Source: Alphaproteobacteria bacterium
Lineage (GTDB): Bacteria; Pseudomonadota; Alphaproteobacteria; UBA828
DNA length: 64,000 nucleotides
Direction of reading: 5' to 3'
Assembly (NCBI GenBank): GCA_022820945.1
Contig: JAJEEP010000005.1
Span: 1-64,000 of the forward strand
Made by a program: the position numbers and the translations under genes. The stretch's first letter is position 1; each line of letters starts with the position of its first letter. The notes below the pieces were generated by a model that ran no database searches, had not been told where the DNA came from, and saw only the letters and a program-made list of their open reading frames with translations. This document shows, one piece after another, positions 33,965 to 42,120 of this stretch.

Positions 33965-34870
33965 TCATAGCGGATCCCAACTGAACACGTCGCCGGAGCG
34001 GTCGAGCGCGGCGAAGTGGCCCTTCAGCGCCGGCACGGCATGGTCGGCGATTGCCTGCGCATCCCAGCCCTCGCTCCGGTGGACGCTGCGCGCGGGCCGG
34101 AAGGGGTCGAAGAGGAAGATCTCGTTGTGGCGCGCGGCGAAGACCTGTCCCGTGATGTCGTACGCCGCGTCCGACGCAAGAAACACGGCGAGCGGGGCGT
34201 TCTTCTCAGGCGTCATCTTCTTGAGGCGCTCGATCCGCTCCCGCTGTTCGTCGGTGTCGGCCGGGATTTCGCTCGTCATCCGGCTCCAGGCGAAGGGCGC
34301 GATGCAATTGGAGCGCACGTTGAAGCGTTTCATGTCGAGGGCGATCGACTTCGAGAGCGCGCAAATGCCGAGCTTGGCCGCCGCGTAGTTGGCCTGCCCG
34401 AAGTTGCCGATGAGCCCCGACGTGCTGGTCATGTGCACGAAGGCGCCCGACTCCTGACGTCGGAAGTGCTCCGCCGCCGCGCGGCTCAGGAAGAAGCTGC
34501 CGTTGAGGTGCACGCCGATGACGGAGAGCCATTGCTCGGCCGTCATCTTGTGAAAGATCGTGTCGCGCAGGATGCCGGCGTTGTTCACCACGATGTCGAT
34601 CCGCCCGAACGCCTCGATTGCCGTTTGCACGATGGCGCGTGCGCTATCCCAACTCTCGACGCTGTGCGTGTCGACGACGGCCGTTCCCTGGGCTTCCTCG
34701 ATCAGCCGCCTGGTCTCCTCGGCCGGGGTCGCCGAGCCACCCTCGCCCGACACCGAGACGCCAATATCGTTGACGACGACGGAGGCCCCGGTGCGCGCCA
34801 GCGCCAGGGCGACCTCGCGGCCGATGCCGCCGCCCGCGCCGGAGACAATTGCAACCCTTCCCTCGTTCAC
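33965..34870 (-). CDS. SDR-family dehydrogenase, (3R)-hydroxyacyl-CoA dehydrogenase-like
   Basis: 301 residues from a GTG at 34870 (GGGAGAAG precedes it); an upstream TTG at 34909 is poorer. SDR motifs: VSGAGGGIGREVALALA, VVNNAGILRD and the catalytic AFVHMTSTSGLIGNFGQANYAAAKLG. The insert VVVNDIGVSVSGEGGSATPAEE and SWDPL-type C-terminal extension match the dehydrogenase domains of MFE-2-like beta-oxidation enzymes. It follows a MaoC hydratase gene by about 35 bases; together they would hydrate and oxidise enoyl-CoAs, for example in side-chain or branched acyl degradation. Confidence 0.85.
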   Translation of the reverse strand: MNEGRVAIVSGAGGGIGREVALALARTGASVVVNDIGVSVSGEGGSATPAEETRRLIEEAQGTAVVDTHSVESWDSARAIVQTAIEAFGRIDIVVNNAGILRDTIFHKMTAEQWLSVIGVHLNGSFFLSRAAAEHFRRQESGAFVHMTSTSGLIGNFGQANYAAAKLGICALSKSIALDMKRFNVRSNCIAPFAWSRMTSEIPADTDEQRERIERLKKMTPEKNAPLAVFLASDAAYDITGQVFAARHNEIFLFDPFRPARSVHRSEGWDAQAIADHAVPALKGHFAALDRSGDVFSWDPL

Positions 34871-34905
34871 CGTTCTTCTCCCGTCATTGCTGCCGCGCCG
34901 CTGTT

Positions 34906-35751
34906 TCAACCGAACGTTGCGAGTCCGTTGTGCAGGACAAAGTCATCGCGCTCAACGACCCGTGCGCGAAAGGCGCCGTTCCGCCACATCTCCACCTCGA
35001 CGGTCTCGCCCGGAAAGACCGGGGCCGAAAAACGGGCGGACATGCCGCGGAGCGATTGGGGATCGTCGTCTGCAAGCGCGCGCAGGACGGCGTGGCAGGC
35101 GATGCCGAAGGTGCAGAGGCCGTGGAGGATCGGCCGGTCGAAGCCCGCCTGCTGCGCGACCGCAGGGTCGAGATGCAGCGGGTTGGGATCGCCGTTCAGG
35201 CGATAGAGGAGCGCTTGCTCCGGCCGCGTCTCGACGGCAACGGTGCAGTCGGGATCGCCGCCGGGCTCCTCCGGCGCAGGACGCGGCGTGCCGGAAGGGC
35301 CATCGTAACCACCATCGCCACGGAGCATGAGCGTGCGCGTCTCGGTCGCGATCACGTCGCCGCTGTCGGCGTCGTGCAAGTCCTTCTCGAGGTAGAGCAG
35401 CGCGCCCTTCGCAGCGCCCTTGTCGACGATATCGACGATTCTGGTTATTCCAACGACCGTACCGGCGCTGGGGATGGGTCTCTTCAGAGAGAAGCCCTGC
35501 TCGGCATGGACCAGCCGGCCCGCATCGACAGTGGTGCGCGGGTCGGCCAGCCAGAAGCCGGGATGGCCGAGCACCGAGCAGAACGACGGCACGATGCGGG
35601 GACCCTTGTGGTCGTCCACGAACTGCAGCTGCCACGGGTCGAGAGGATCGCGACCAAACCCGATGGAGAGCGCGTAACGGACCGCGTCGAGCGGGCCGAA
35701 GGTCTGGCGGGCCTCGGGAATCTCGAAGCCCATGAGCGCGTCGTAGTTCAC
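34906..35751 (-). CDS. MaoC-family enoyl-CoA hydratase 2-like protein
   Basis: 281 residues with two hot-dog folds. The C-terminal hotdog has the hydratase-2 motif: ALLYRLNGDPNPLHLDPAVAQQAGFDRPILHGLCTFGI with D and H catalytic residues. It starts at GTG 35751 (an ATG at 35733 is also possible); no strong ribosome binding site is seen. It would hydrate trans-2-enoyl-CoA to (3R)-hydroxyacyl-CoA, the substrate for the SDR encoded next. Confidence 0.88.
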   Translation of the reverse strand: MNYDALMGFEIPEARQTFGPLDAVRYALSIGFGRDPLDPWQLQFVDDHKGPRIVPSFCSVLGHPGFWLADPRTTVDAGRLVHAEQGFSLKRPIPSAGTVVGITRIVDIVDKGAAKGALLYLEKDLHDADSGDVIATETRTLMLRGDGGYDGPSGTPRPAPEEPGGDPDCTVAVETRPEQALLYRLNGDPNPLHLDPAVAQQAGFDRPILHGLCTFGIACHAVLRALADDDPQSLRGMSARFSAPVFPGETVEVEMWRNGAFRARVVERDDFVLHNGLATFG

Positions 35752-35842
35752 GGCGCTGGATTATCGGGGCGCAGCGGGCGGGTCACGGCCATCGCAATAG
35801 AGCACGGAGCCTGCCGCTGCCGGGATTGGCGCGGCAGGCCGC

Positions 35843-37045
35843 TCAGCCGTCGTAGTGTCCGACGATCGCCACGCTACAGACGTTTTGCACCGGGTGGCCG
35901 CCCAGGTTGTGGGTCAGGCCGTAGCGCATGCTGTCGATCTGGCGCTCCTCCGCGCGGCCGTGGAACTGCAGGTAGATCTCGTAGAGCATCCGCAGGCCGG
36001 AGGCCCCGATGGGGTGGCCGAAGCACTTCAGGCCGCCATCGATCTGGCACGGCGTGTCGCCATCGGCGTCGTAGCGGCCGTCGAGCACCGCCTTCCAGGC
36101 CTGGCCCTCGTCGGCGAGGCCGAGGTCCTCCATGGTCACCAGCTCGGTGATCGAGAAGCAGTCGTGAACCTCGGTCGCGCTGATCTCCTTGCGCGGGTCG
36201 TCGATGCCGGCCTCCTCGTAGGCGCGCTGGGCGGCGATGCGCGTGGTCTTGAAGTGGGCGCCATTCCAGCTGTTGAAGCCGATCTCCTCGCCGTTCGAGA
36301 CGCTGAGCTGCAGGGCCTTGACCGTCACGACGTCGGTCTTGCCCAGGGTCATGGCGATCTCGGGCGTGGTGACGATGGCACACGCCGCGCCGTCGCTCAC
36401 GCCGCAGCAATCGAACAGACCGATGGGCTCCGCCACCATCGGCGCCCCGATCGCCTGCTCGTGGGTGATCTCGCGGCGCAGGTGCGCCTTGGGATTGCGC
36501 GCGCCGTTCGCGTGGCTCTTGACCGAGACATGCGCCATTGCGCGCTTCAGATCGTCCCTGTCAATGCCATGAGCCCCGCGATAGCCGGCTGCGAGCTGCG
36601 CGAAGGCGCCGGGGGCGGAGACGTTGGGGGAGAACAGATCGTTGGTTACCCCGCGGGTCCGGGCCGGCAGGCCGCCGTAGCCTGTGTCCTTCAGCTTCTC
36701 CACGCCGAGCGCGAGCGCGAAGTCCGCGGCGCCCGAGGCCACGGCGTAGCAGGCGCCGCGGAAGGCCTCGGTTCCGCTGGCGCACATATTCTCGACGTGG
36801 GTGACCGGGATGTAGCCGAGCCTGAGCGAGGTCGCGAGCGGCAGCGCGCTCGGCCCGACGTTGACGGAATCGAACGCCGTGCTCAGCCATGCCGCATCGA
36901 TCTGCGAGCGTTCGATCCCGGCGTCGGCGATGCACTCCTCGAACGCCTCGGCCATCAGGTCCGAGGGCTCGGCAGCCCATCGCTCGCCGAACTTCGAGCA
37001 CCCCATGCCGAGGATTGCGACCTTGTCTCGAATTCCGCTGGCCAT
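35843..37045 (-). CDS. thiolase-family protein (acetyl-CoA acetyltransferase / SCP-x type)
   Basis: 400 residues. The thiolase nucleophile C88 is in VENMCASGTEAF and the active-site His and C-terminal segments are visible in EVHDCFSITELV and CFGHPIGASGLRMLYEI. It resembles the SCP-x/lipid-transfer class of thiolases used in steroid and branched-chain acyl-CoA breakdown. It begins 21 bases after the HMG-CoA-synthase-like gene and probably forms a complex with the OB-fold part of that protein, as known for many thiolase/DUF35 pairs (inference). Confidence 0.9.
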   Translation of the reverse strand: MASGIRDKVAILGMGCSKFGERWAAEPSDLMAEAFEECIADAGIERSQIDAAWLSTAFDSVNVGPSALPLATSLRLGYIPVTHVENMCASGTEAFRGACYAVASGAADFALALGVEKLKDTGYGGLPARTRGVTNDLFSPNVSAPGAFAQLAAGYRGAHGIDRDDLKRAMAHVSVKSHANGARNPKAHLRREITHEQAIGAPMVAEPIGLFDCCGVSDGAACAIVTTPEIAMTLGKTDVVTVKALQLSVSNGEEIGFNSWNGAHFKTTRIAAQRAYEEAGIDDPRKEISATEVHDCFSITELVTMEDLGLADEGQAWKAVLDGRYDADGDTPCQIDGGLKCFGHPIGASGLRMLYEIYLQFHGRAEERQIDSMRYGLTHNLGGHPVQNVCSVAIVGHYDG

Positions 37046-37066
37046 GTTCGTTCTCCCCGCGCCGCC

Positions 37067-38497
37067 CTAGTCGGGCGCCGCCTTCCAGAAATACTGACGC
37101 ATCCCGCGCCGCTCATCCACATGCTTGATCCTGAAGCGCATGCTCGTCGGCGTGCCGACATCGAAGCTCTCGGGATCCACCTCCGTGAACTCCACCATCG
37201 TACGGCCGCCGCCCTCGAACTCGACGAGGCCGAGGTAAGCGGGCGGATCCATGGAGAACACGAGATGGTCCGCGGTGAAGGTCTTCACCTTCGCCGGTAC
37301 GTCCGCCATGGGATGGGGCTCCTGCGTGTCCCTGGCGCCGCAGTTCGGATTCACGCAGTAGATCGCCTTCGGGTACTGCACCGTGCCGCACCGGCTGCAC
37401 CGGCCGCCGACGAAGCCGGTGACACCCTCGCGGTTGCGGTACTGCGCGGTGAGCGCCGGCGAGCGGTCGAGCTCGGCGCGCTTGCCGTACTCGCGTTCGA
37501 CCACGCCGCAATAGGTCAGGAACTTGGCGTAGTTGGTTTCCTCGACCCTGCGCTCCAGCCAGCCTGCGACGCCGCGTTGGGGCCGGCTCGTGCCGACGGC
37601 GTCCGTGACGCGGAACACCAGGGCGTCGCAGCCCTGGCCGAACCCGGTGACGACGATGGTCTGCCCCGGCTTCGCGCCCTCGAGTTCGGCCGCGAGCATG
37701 AGCAGCGGCTGTGCGGTGCCGCATTGTCCGACCGTGTTCATCATCGGGTCGGCGACGGCCTCGGCGGGAATGCCGCACGCCTTGGCGACGCTCTCCGGCA
37801 CCCGTCTCAAGTGGCAGGGGACGATCAGGCGGTGGACATCCGAAGGCTCGACGCCCGCCTTCGCGAGAGCCTGCGCCACCGCCTGCGGCACCAGCTTCAG
37901 CCAGCCTTCGTCGCGAATCCAGCGGTCTTCCCAGGCATAGTCGTAGGCGTCGCCGCTCGCGCGGAAATGATCGATGAAGTCGGCGGCGACGGTTGCGGAG
38001 CCGAGCAGCGTCGCGATCTCTCCCTCCGCGCCTACCTGGAGCGCGGCGGCCCCGTCGCCCGAGAGCATTTCCATCGGGCTGCCGGCGCGGGCCTTGCGCC
38101 TGTCGGCTGCCACCACGACTGCCGGCGTTCCCGCCGCAGCCGCATCGAGCGCGCTCATCAGCGCGGTGGTCGAGGCGCGGAGCGAGCCTGCCACGTCCAT
38201 GGTGCGCAGGTCGCTGCCGATGTTCAGTGCGTCCGCGACGATGCCGGCGTTCTGGCGGACCGCGAACGGGTGCGTGGTCGATGCGAGGAACAGCGCTCCG
38301 GTCTGCGCGGCCGGACCCATGTCGCGCGCCGCCTCAACGGCCATGGTCACCGTGTCCTCGTCCCAGCTGCACATGGTGCGCTCGCCGCGGGCCAGGCCGC
38401 GCAGCGATGCGTCGAACCAGGTGTTGGCGGCGGCGATTGCCGAACGCTGGAGGCGCCGGCGCGGCAGATAGGCGCCATACGCGGTGATGCCAGGCAC
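37067..38497 (-). CDS. HMG-CoA-synthase-like protein fused to a zinc-ribbon OB-fold domain
   Basis: 476 residues from a GTG at 38497. The first ~330 residues are a KAS III/HMG-CoA-synthase-like thiolase fold; the last ~130 are a zinc ribbon (RCSRCG...CVNPNC) and OB-fold (DUF35). The catalytic Cys position in this superfamily reads MDVAGSLRASTTAL here, with Ser 105 instead of Cys, so condensing activity is doubtful. The OB-fold domain commonly escorts acyl-CoA to partner thiolases. The gene precedes the thiolase by 21 bases. Confidence 0.85.
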   Translation of the reverse strand: MPGITAYGAYLPRRRLQRSAIAAANTWFDASLRGLARGERTMCSWDEDTVTMAVEAARDMGPAAQTGALFLASTTHPFAVRQNAGIVADALNIGSDLRTMDVAGSLRASTTALMSALDAAAAGTPAVVVAADRRKARAGSPMEMLSGDGAAALQVGAEGEIATLLGSATVAADFIDHFRASGDAYDYAWEDRWIRDEGWLKLVPQAVAQALAKAGVEPSDVHRLIVPCHLRRVPESVAKACGIPAEAVADPMMNTVGQCGTAQPLLMLAAELEGAKPGQTIVVTGFGQGCDALVFRVTDAVGTSRPQRGVAGWLERRVEETNYAKFLTYCGVVEREYGKRAELDRSPALTAQYRNREGVTGFVGGRCSRCGTVQYPKAIYCVNPNCGARDTQEPHPMADVPAKVKTFTADHLVFSMDPPAYLGLVEFEGGGRTMVEFTEVDPESFDVGTPTSMRFRIKHVDERRGMRQYFWKAAPD

Positions 38498-38587
38498 GTG
38501 TGGGCTCCGGAGTTTCAGGAACGCGTGACGAAGGGCAGCGGCATACTACACGCTCGCTCCGGCAAGGCTAATCTGCGGCCGGCACCT

Positions 38588-39298
38588 TCAGAGGCCAAGG
38601 TAGGCAGCCCTGACGCTGTCGTCCTCGATCAGTTCGTTGGCAGGCCCCTGGAGCACGAGCGAGCCCTGCTCCAGGACGTAGCCGTGGGAGGCCACGCTGA
38701 GCGCGAGCGCGGCGTTCTGCTCGACCAGGACGACGCCGACATTGTGCTCCATCGCCAGCACGCTGATCGTCTCCATGATCTTTTGCTCGATGACCGGTGC
38801 GAGGCCGATCGAGGGCTCGTCCAGCAGCAGAAGCTTGGGGTCCGACATGAGCGCGCGGCCGAAGGCCAGCATCTGCTGCTCGCCCCCGCTCAGGTTGCGC
38901 GCGAGCTGGCGCCTGCGGTCCTTGAGGATGGGGAAGTGCTGGTAGATCTGCTCGAGGTCGCGCCGGATGGCCTTCTTGTCCTTGCGCAAGTAGGCGCCCA
39001 CCATGAGGTTGTCGTAGACGCTGATGCGCGGGAAGAGCTCGCGCCCCTCCGGTACATGGGAGATTCCCATGCGCACGATGGCGGACGGCGAGGCCGTGTC
39101 GATCCTGTCGCCGAGGAATCGAATTTCGCCGGAGGCCGGCCGGATCAGGCCCGAGATGGTCTTGAGCAGGGTGGTCTTGCCGGCGCCGTTGCTGCCGACG
39201 ATGGTCGTGATCGTCCTCTCCTCCGCCGAGATCGACACCTCGGAAAGGGCCGAGATCAGGTCGTAGTTGACCGTCAGATCGCGGGTCTCAAGCATCAT
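38588..39298 (-). CDS. livF: branched-chain amino acid/amide ABC transporter ATP-binding protein LivF
   Basis: 236 residues: Walker A IVGSNGAGKTTLL, signature NLSGGEQQML, Walker B KLLLLDEPSIGLAP, and the LivF pattern HVPEGRELFPRISVYDNL and VLVEQNAALALSVASHGYVLEQG. It overlaps the 3' end of livG by 11 bases. With LivG, LivM, LivH and the periplasmic protein it makes a complete HAAT-type importer for branched-chain amino acids, amides or urea. Distinction among those substrates is not possible from sequence. Confidence 0.93.
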   Translation of the reverse strand: MMLETRDLTVNYDLISALSEVSISAEERTITTIVGSNGAGKTTLLKTISGLIRPASGEIRFLGDRIDTASPSAIVRMGISHVPEGRELFPRISVYDNLMVGAYLRKDKKAIRRDLEQIYQHFPILKDRRRQLARNLSGGEQQMLAFGRALMSDPKLLLLDEPSIGLAPVIEQKIMETISVLAMEHNVGVVLVEQNAALALSVASHGYVLEQGSLVLQGPANELIEDDSVRAAYLGL

Positions 39299-40058
39299 GG
39301 CGCGAATGCTTTCCGAGATAAGCCTCGATCACGGCCGGGTTGCTGGTCACCTCGTCCGCCGTGCCCTCGGCGATCTTCTCGCCGAAGTCGATCACGGTGA
39401 TGAGCTCACAGACGCTGAGCACCGAGCGCACGTCGTGCTCGACCAGGAGGATCGTGATGCCGTGATCGCGCAGGCTCGCGATCTTCTGTGCGACGCTGCT
39501 CTTCTCGGTCGGGTTGAGGCCGGCGAGCGGCTCGTCCAGCATCAGGAGCGTCGGCCGCACTGCGAGCGCGGTGGCGATGGAGAGCACGCGCTGCATACCG
39601 GCGGGCAGCATACGCGCGGCGGTTTCAGCCTCGTCCGAGAGCGCCATGAAGTCGAGAATCCACTCGGTGCTCTCGTCCACCGACCCGAATTGCGGCAACT
39701 TCTCCAGGGAGGGTCGCGGCCTCGCCCCCCGGCGGCCGGCATGGACGTGATGGCCCATGGTCACGTTCTCGCGCACCGTCATCTCGCGGTAGATGCTGGT
39801 GAGCTGGAACGTGCGGACGAGCCCGCGCTTGGCGATCTGGTGCGGCCGTTTGCCCTTGACCGAATGGCCCTGAAAGCGCACGTCGCCGGAGGTGGGTCTG
39901 AGGAAGCCGCTGATCAGGTGGAACATCGTCGTCTTGCCGGAGCCGTTCGGCCCGATCAGACCCCTGATCTGCCCCTCCGGAATCTCGAACGAGATTCCCT
40001 TCACGGCGGCGAGCTTGCCGAAGCGTTTGGCGACATTATCGACTTCGAGGATCGCCAT
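39288..40058 (-). CDS. livG: branched-chain amino acid/amide ABC transporter ATP-binding protein LivG
   Basis: 256 residues: Walker A LIGPNGSGKTTMFHLISGFLRP (split over 33-45 region), RKGLVRTFQLTSIYREMTVRENV-type Q-loop, LPAGMQRVLSIATAL as a diverged signature, and Walker B LLMLDEPLAGLNPTEK. The signature has AGMQ instead of the usual SGGQ or YGxQR; LivG signatures often vary, but this is worth noting. It starts after a GGTGAGCG site, three bases after livM. Confidence 0.92.
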   Translation of the reverse strand: MAILEVDNVAKRFGKLAAVKGISFEIPEGQIRGLIGPNGSGKTTMFHLISGFLRPTSGDVRFQGHSVKGKRPHQIAKRGLVRTFQLTSIYREMTVRENVTMGHHVHAGRRGARPRPSLEKLPQFGSVDESTEWILDFMALSDEAETAARMLPAGMQRVLSIATALAVRPTLLMLDEPLAGLNPTEKSSVAQKIASLRDHGITILLVEHDVRSVLSVCELITVIDFGEKIAEGTADEVTSNPAVIEAYLGKHSRHDA

Positions 40059-40061
40059 CGC

Positions 40062-41087
40062 TCACCGCCCCTGCCGGGCCCCGTCCGGCGGCCGGTCGCC
40101 GCGGCTCCGCCACCAGCGTCGCGCACGGCGGACGAGCCGGATGATGACCATCTCCAGTCCGCCTTCCGCAAGCAGGATCACGCCGAGCACGCTGACGCCC
40201 CAGAGCAGCGGAATCCACTGCGTGAAGTCCCGGAACGCCTCTTCCAGCACGGTCAGGTAGAGCAGGCCGACGAGCGGCCCCCAGAAGGTGGTGACGCCGC
40301 CGACGATGGCCGCCGCCACCAGCTTGAACATGAGCACCGCGCTGAAGTCCAGCGGATTGATCGACCCATTGAAGTTCGCGTAGAGCACGCCGCTGAAGCC
40401 CGCCACGACCGAGCCAATGACGAAGGGCAGGGTGCGAAGCGCCCAGGTGTTGACGCCGATCGATTCCGACAGCTCCTCGTTGGCGGCAACCGCCTTGATC
40501 GTGCGGCCAAGGCGGGAGAGGTCGAAGCGGTAGAGTAGGAGGCCGACGACCACGGCGAGCGCCAGCGCCAGGTAATAGAAGCCGACGCTGTTGCCGAAAT
40601 CCATACCCAGGATGGGCTCCGGCCGCGGGATGAAGGAGATGCCGTAGGTACCGCCGGTGATCCCACTGAACTGGACGTAGCACTGGCGTAGCGCTTCGCC
40701 GGCCGCGAAGGTGCTCAGGAAGAAGTAGTAGTGCCGGGTACGCAGCACCGGATAGGCGATGATCATCGCGAAAGCGCCGGCGATCAGCGCGCCGAGGAAA
40801 AACGTCGCCCAGAACGACCAGGGCGTCTCCAGCGTCGTGAGCACCGCCGTGGTGTAAGCGCCGAGGCCGGCCGTCGATATGTGAGCGAACGACCAGCCGC
40901 CCATGGTCGTGATGAGCCGGTAGCCCATCAACGAGACGGCGTTGATGGTGAAGAGCACCAGCACGCTTTGCCAGTAGACCGAGAGCGCGTGCGGCAGGGC
41001 GACCAGCAGCGGCAGCGCGATGCCGGTGCCGATAAAGGCCCGCAAGAAAATCTTGTTGGCCTCTCTGCTGGCGGCGCGGTTGATCAT
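40062..41087 (-). CDS. livM: branched-chain amino acid/amide ABC transporter permease LivM
   Basis: 341 residues with around nine hydrophobic helices. The BPD_transp_2 pattern is evident: WSFAHISTAGLGAYTTAVLTTL and SRLGRTIKAVAANEELSESIGVNT as the EAA-like coupling loop, then AAAIVGGVTTFWGPLVG. It begins with ATG that overlaps livH's stop as ATGA (41084-41087). It pairs with LivH to form the pore. Confidence 0.92.
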   Translation of the reverse strand: MINRAASREANKIFLRAFIGTGIALPLLVALPHALSVYWQSVLVLFTINAVSLMGYRLITTMGGWSFAHISTAGLGAYTTAVLTTLETPWSFWATFFLGALIAGAFAMIIAYPVLRTRHYYFFLSTFAAGEALRQCYVQFSGITGGTYGISFIPRPEPILGMDFGNSVGFYYLALALAVVVGLLLYRFDLSRLGRTIKAVAANEELSESIGVNTWALRTLPFVIGSVVAGFSGVLYANFNGSINPLDFSAVLMFKLVAAAIVGGVTTFWGPLVGLLYLTVLEEAFRDFTQWIPLLWGVSVLGVILLAEGGLEMVIIRLVRRARRWWRSRGDRPPDGARQGR

Positions 41088-41947
41088 TCGCGCGCCCCGA
41101 GGAGCCCGCTCGGCAGGAAGGACAGCACCAGCAGCATGATTATGGCATCGACCATCGGCGCGAATTTGCCCGCGCCGAAGGTCGTCATCAGCGTGTCGAT
41201 GATGCCGAACAGGAAGGCGGCCACCACGGCGCCGGAGAGGCTCCCGATCCCCCCTACGATGATGATGATGAAGGCGCGCCAGAGCGCTTCGCCGCCCATG
41301 AACGGGCTGATGATGAGCACGCTGCCCATGAGCACGCCGGAAAGGGCCGCCAGCGCCGAGCCCACGAACATGGTCGTGAGCGCGATATGGTTCATGCTGA
41401 TGCCCTGCAGCATGGCGCCGGTGCGGTTCTGCGCGGTCGCGCGGACAGCGCGCCCGAGATCGGTGCGCATCAGGAAGAGCCAGAGGCCGCCCATCATCAC
41501 GACGGTGAAGCCGAAGACCACCAGCCTCTGAATCGGCAGGACCATGCCCTCGAACAGGATGAAGCCCGGAAACGGCGCCGGCACGGACTGCCCCATCGGG
41601 CCGATGGCCTTCACCACCACCACTTGGAGGACATAGGAGAGCCCGAGGGTCGCCATGAATATGGAGAAGGGCTGCTTCCGCAATCGATGGAAGATCGAGA
41701 GCTGAACCAGAATCCCCATGACGCCGACCACTGCCGCGGCAACGATCAGCGCGACGATGAAGGTTGCGCCCGGCGGCATGAGGTCGGTGAAGGCGTTGAT
41801 CAGCAGCCAGAGCGCGTAGCCGCCGAACATGTAGAACTCGCCATGCGCGAAGTTGATGGTGCGCATGACGCCGAAGACGAGAGCGAGTCCGACCGCGAAG
41901 GACACGTAGAAGGTGCTGAGAAAGATGATGTTGGCGACGATCTGCAT
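41084..41947 (-). CDS. livH: branched-chain amino acid/amide ABC transporter permease LivH
   Basis: 287 residues: LALVFGVMRTINFAHGEFYMFGGYALWL is the LivH signature near the N-terminus; TDLGRAVRATAQNRTGAMLQGISMNHIAL is the coupling loop; WRAFIIIIVGGIGSLSGAVVAAFLFG is the conserved C-terminal segment. It is separated from the binding-protein gene by 173 bases with a strong hairpin. It forms the permease dimer with LivM. Confidence 0.93.
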   Translation of the reverse strand: MQIVANIIFLSTFYVSFAVGLALVFGVMRTINFAHGEFYMFGGYALWLLINAFTDLMPPGATFIVALIVAAAVVGVMGILVQLSIFHRLRKQPFSIFMATLGLSYVLQVVVVKAIGPMGQSVPAPFPGFILFEGMVLPIQRLVVFGFTVVMMGGLWLFLMRTDLGRAVRATAQNRTGAMLQGISMNHIALTTMFVGSALAALSGVLMGSVLIISPFMGGEALWRAFIIIIVGGIGSLSGAVVAAFLFGIIDTLMTTFGAGKFAPMVDAIIMLLVLSFLPSGLLGARE

Positions 41948-42055
41948 GTCGTTACACGCGTTTCCGTCGCCTGACGGCTAGCACCGTCGCCGCGCTGGGC
42001 AGGGCCGAGCGGACCAGCCGCTCGTCGTATGCGCCTGCCGGGTATCGAAAATGGA

Positions 42056-42097
42056 CGGGCCGGGAACGACGCCGCACGCGACGCGCTTCCCGGCCCG
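42056..42097 (-). promoter_or_regulatory. intercistronic hairpin between livK and livH
   Basis: An 11-bp perfect stem: CGGGCCGGGAA at 42056-42066 and TTCCCGGCCCG at 42087-42097, with a 20-base loop. Read on the minus strand it is followed by a short TTTT, so partial termination after the binding-protein gene is likely. Same arrangement as 6793-6826 in the other importer. Confidence 0.6.
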
Positions 42098-42120
42098 CAA
42101 AAACCAGATTTTTCAGCGAC

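Noticed and set aside
35855-39400. 1181-codon plus-strand open frame antisense to thiolase, HMGCS-like and LivF genes
   Set aside because: It is a high-G+C shadow frame opposite well-conserved genes with recognised motifs; no family resemblance of its own.
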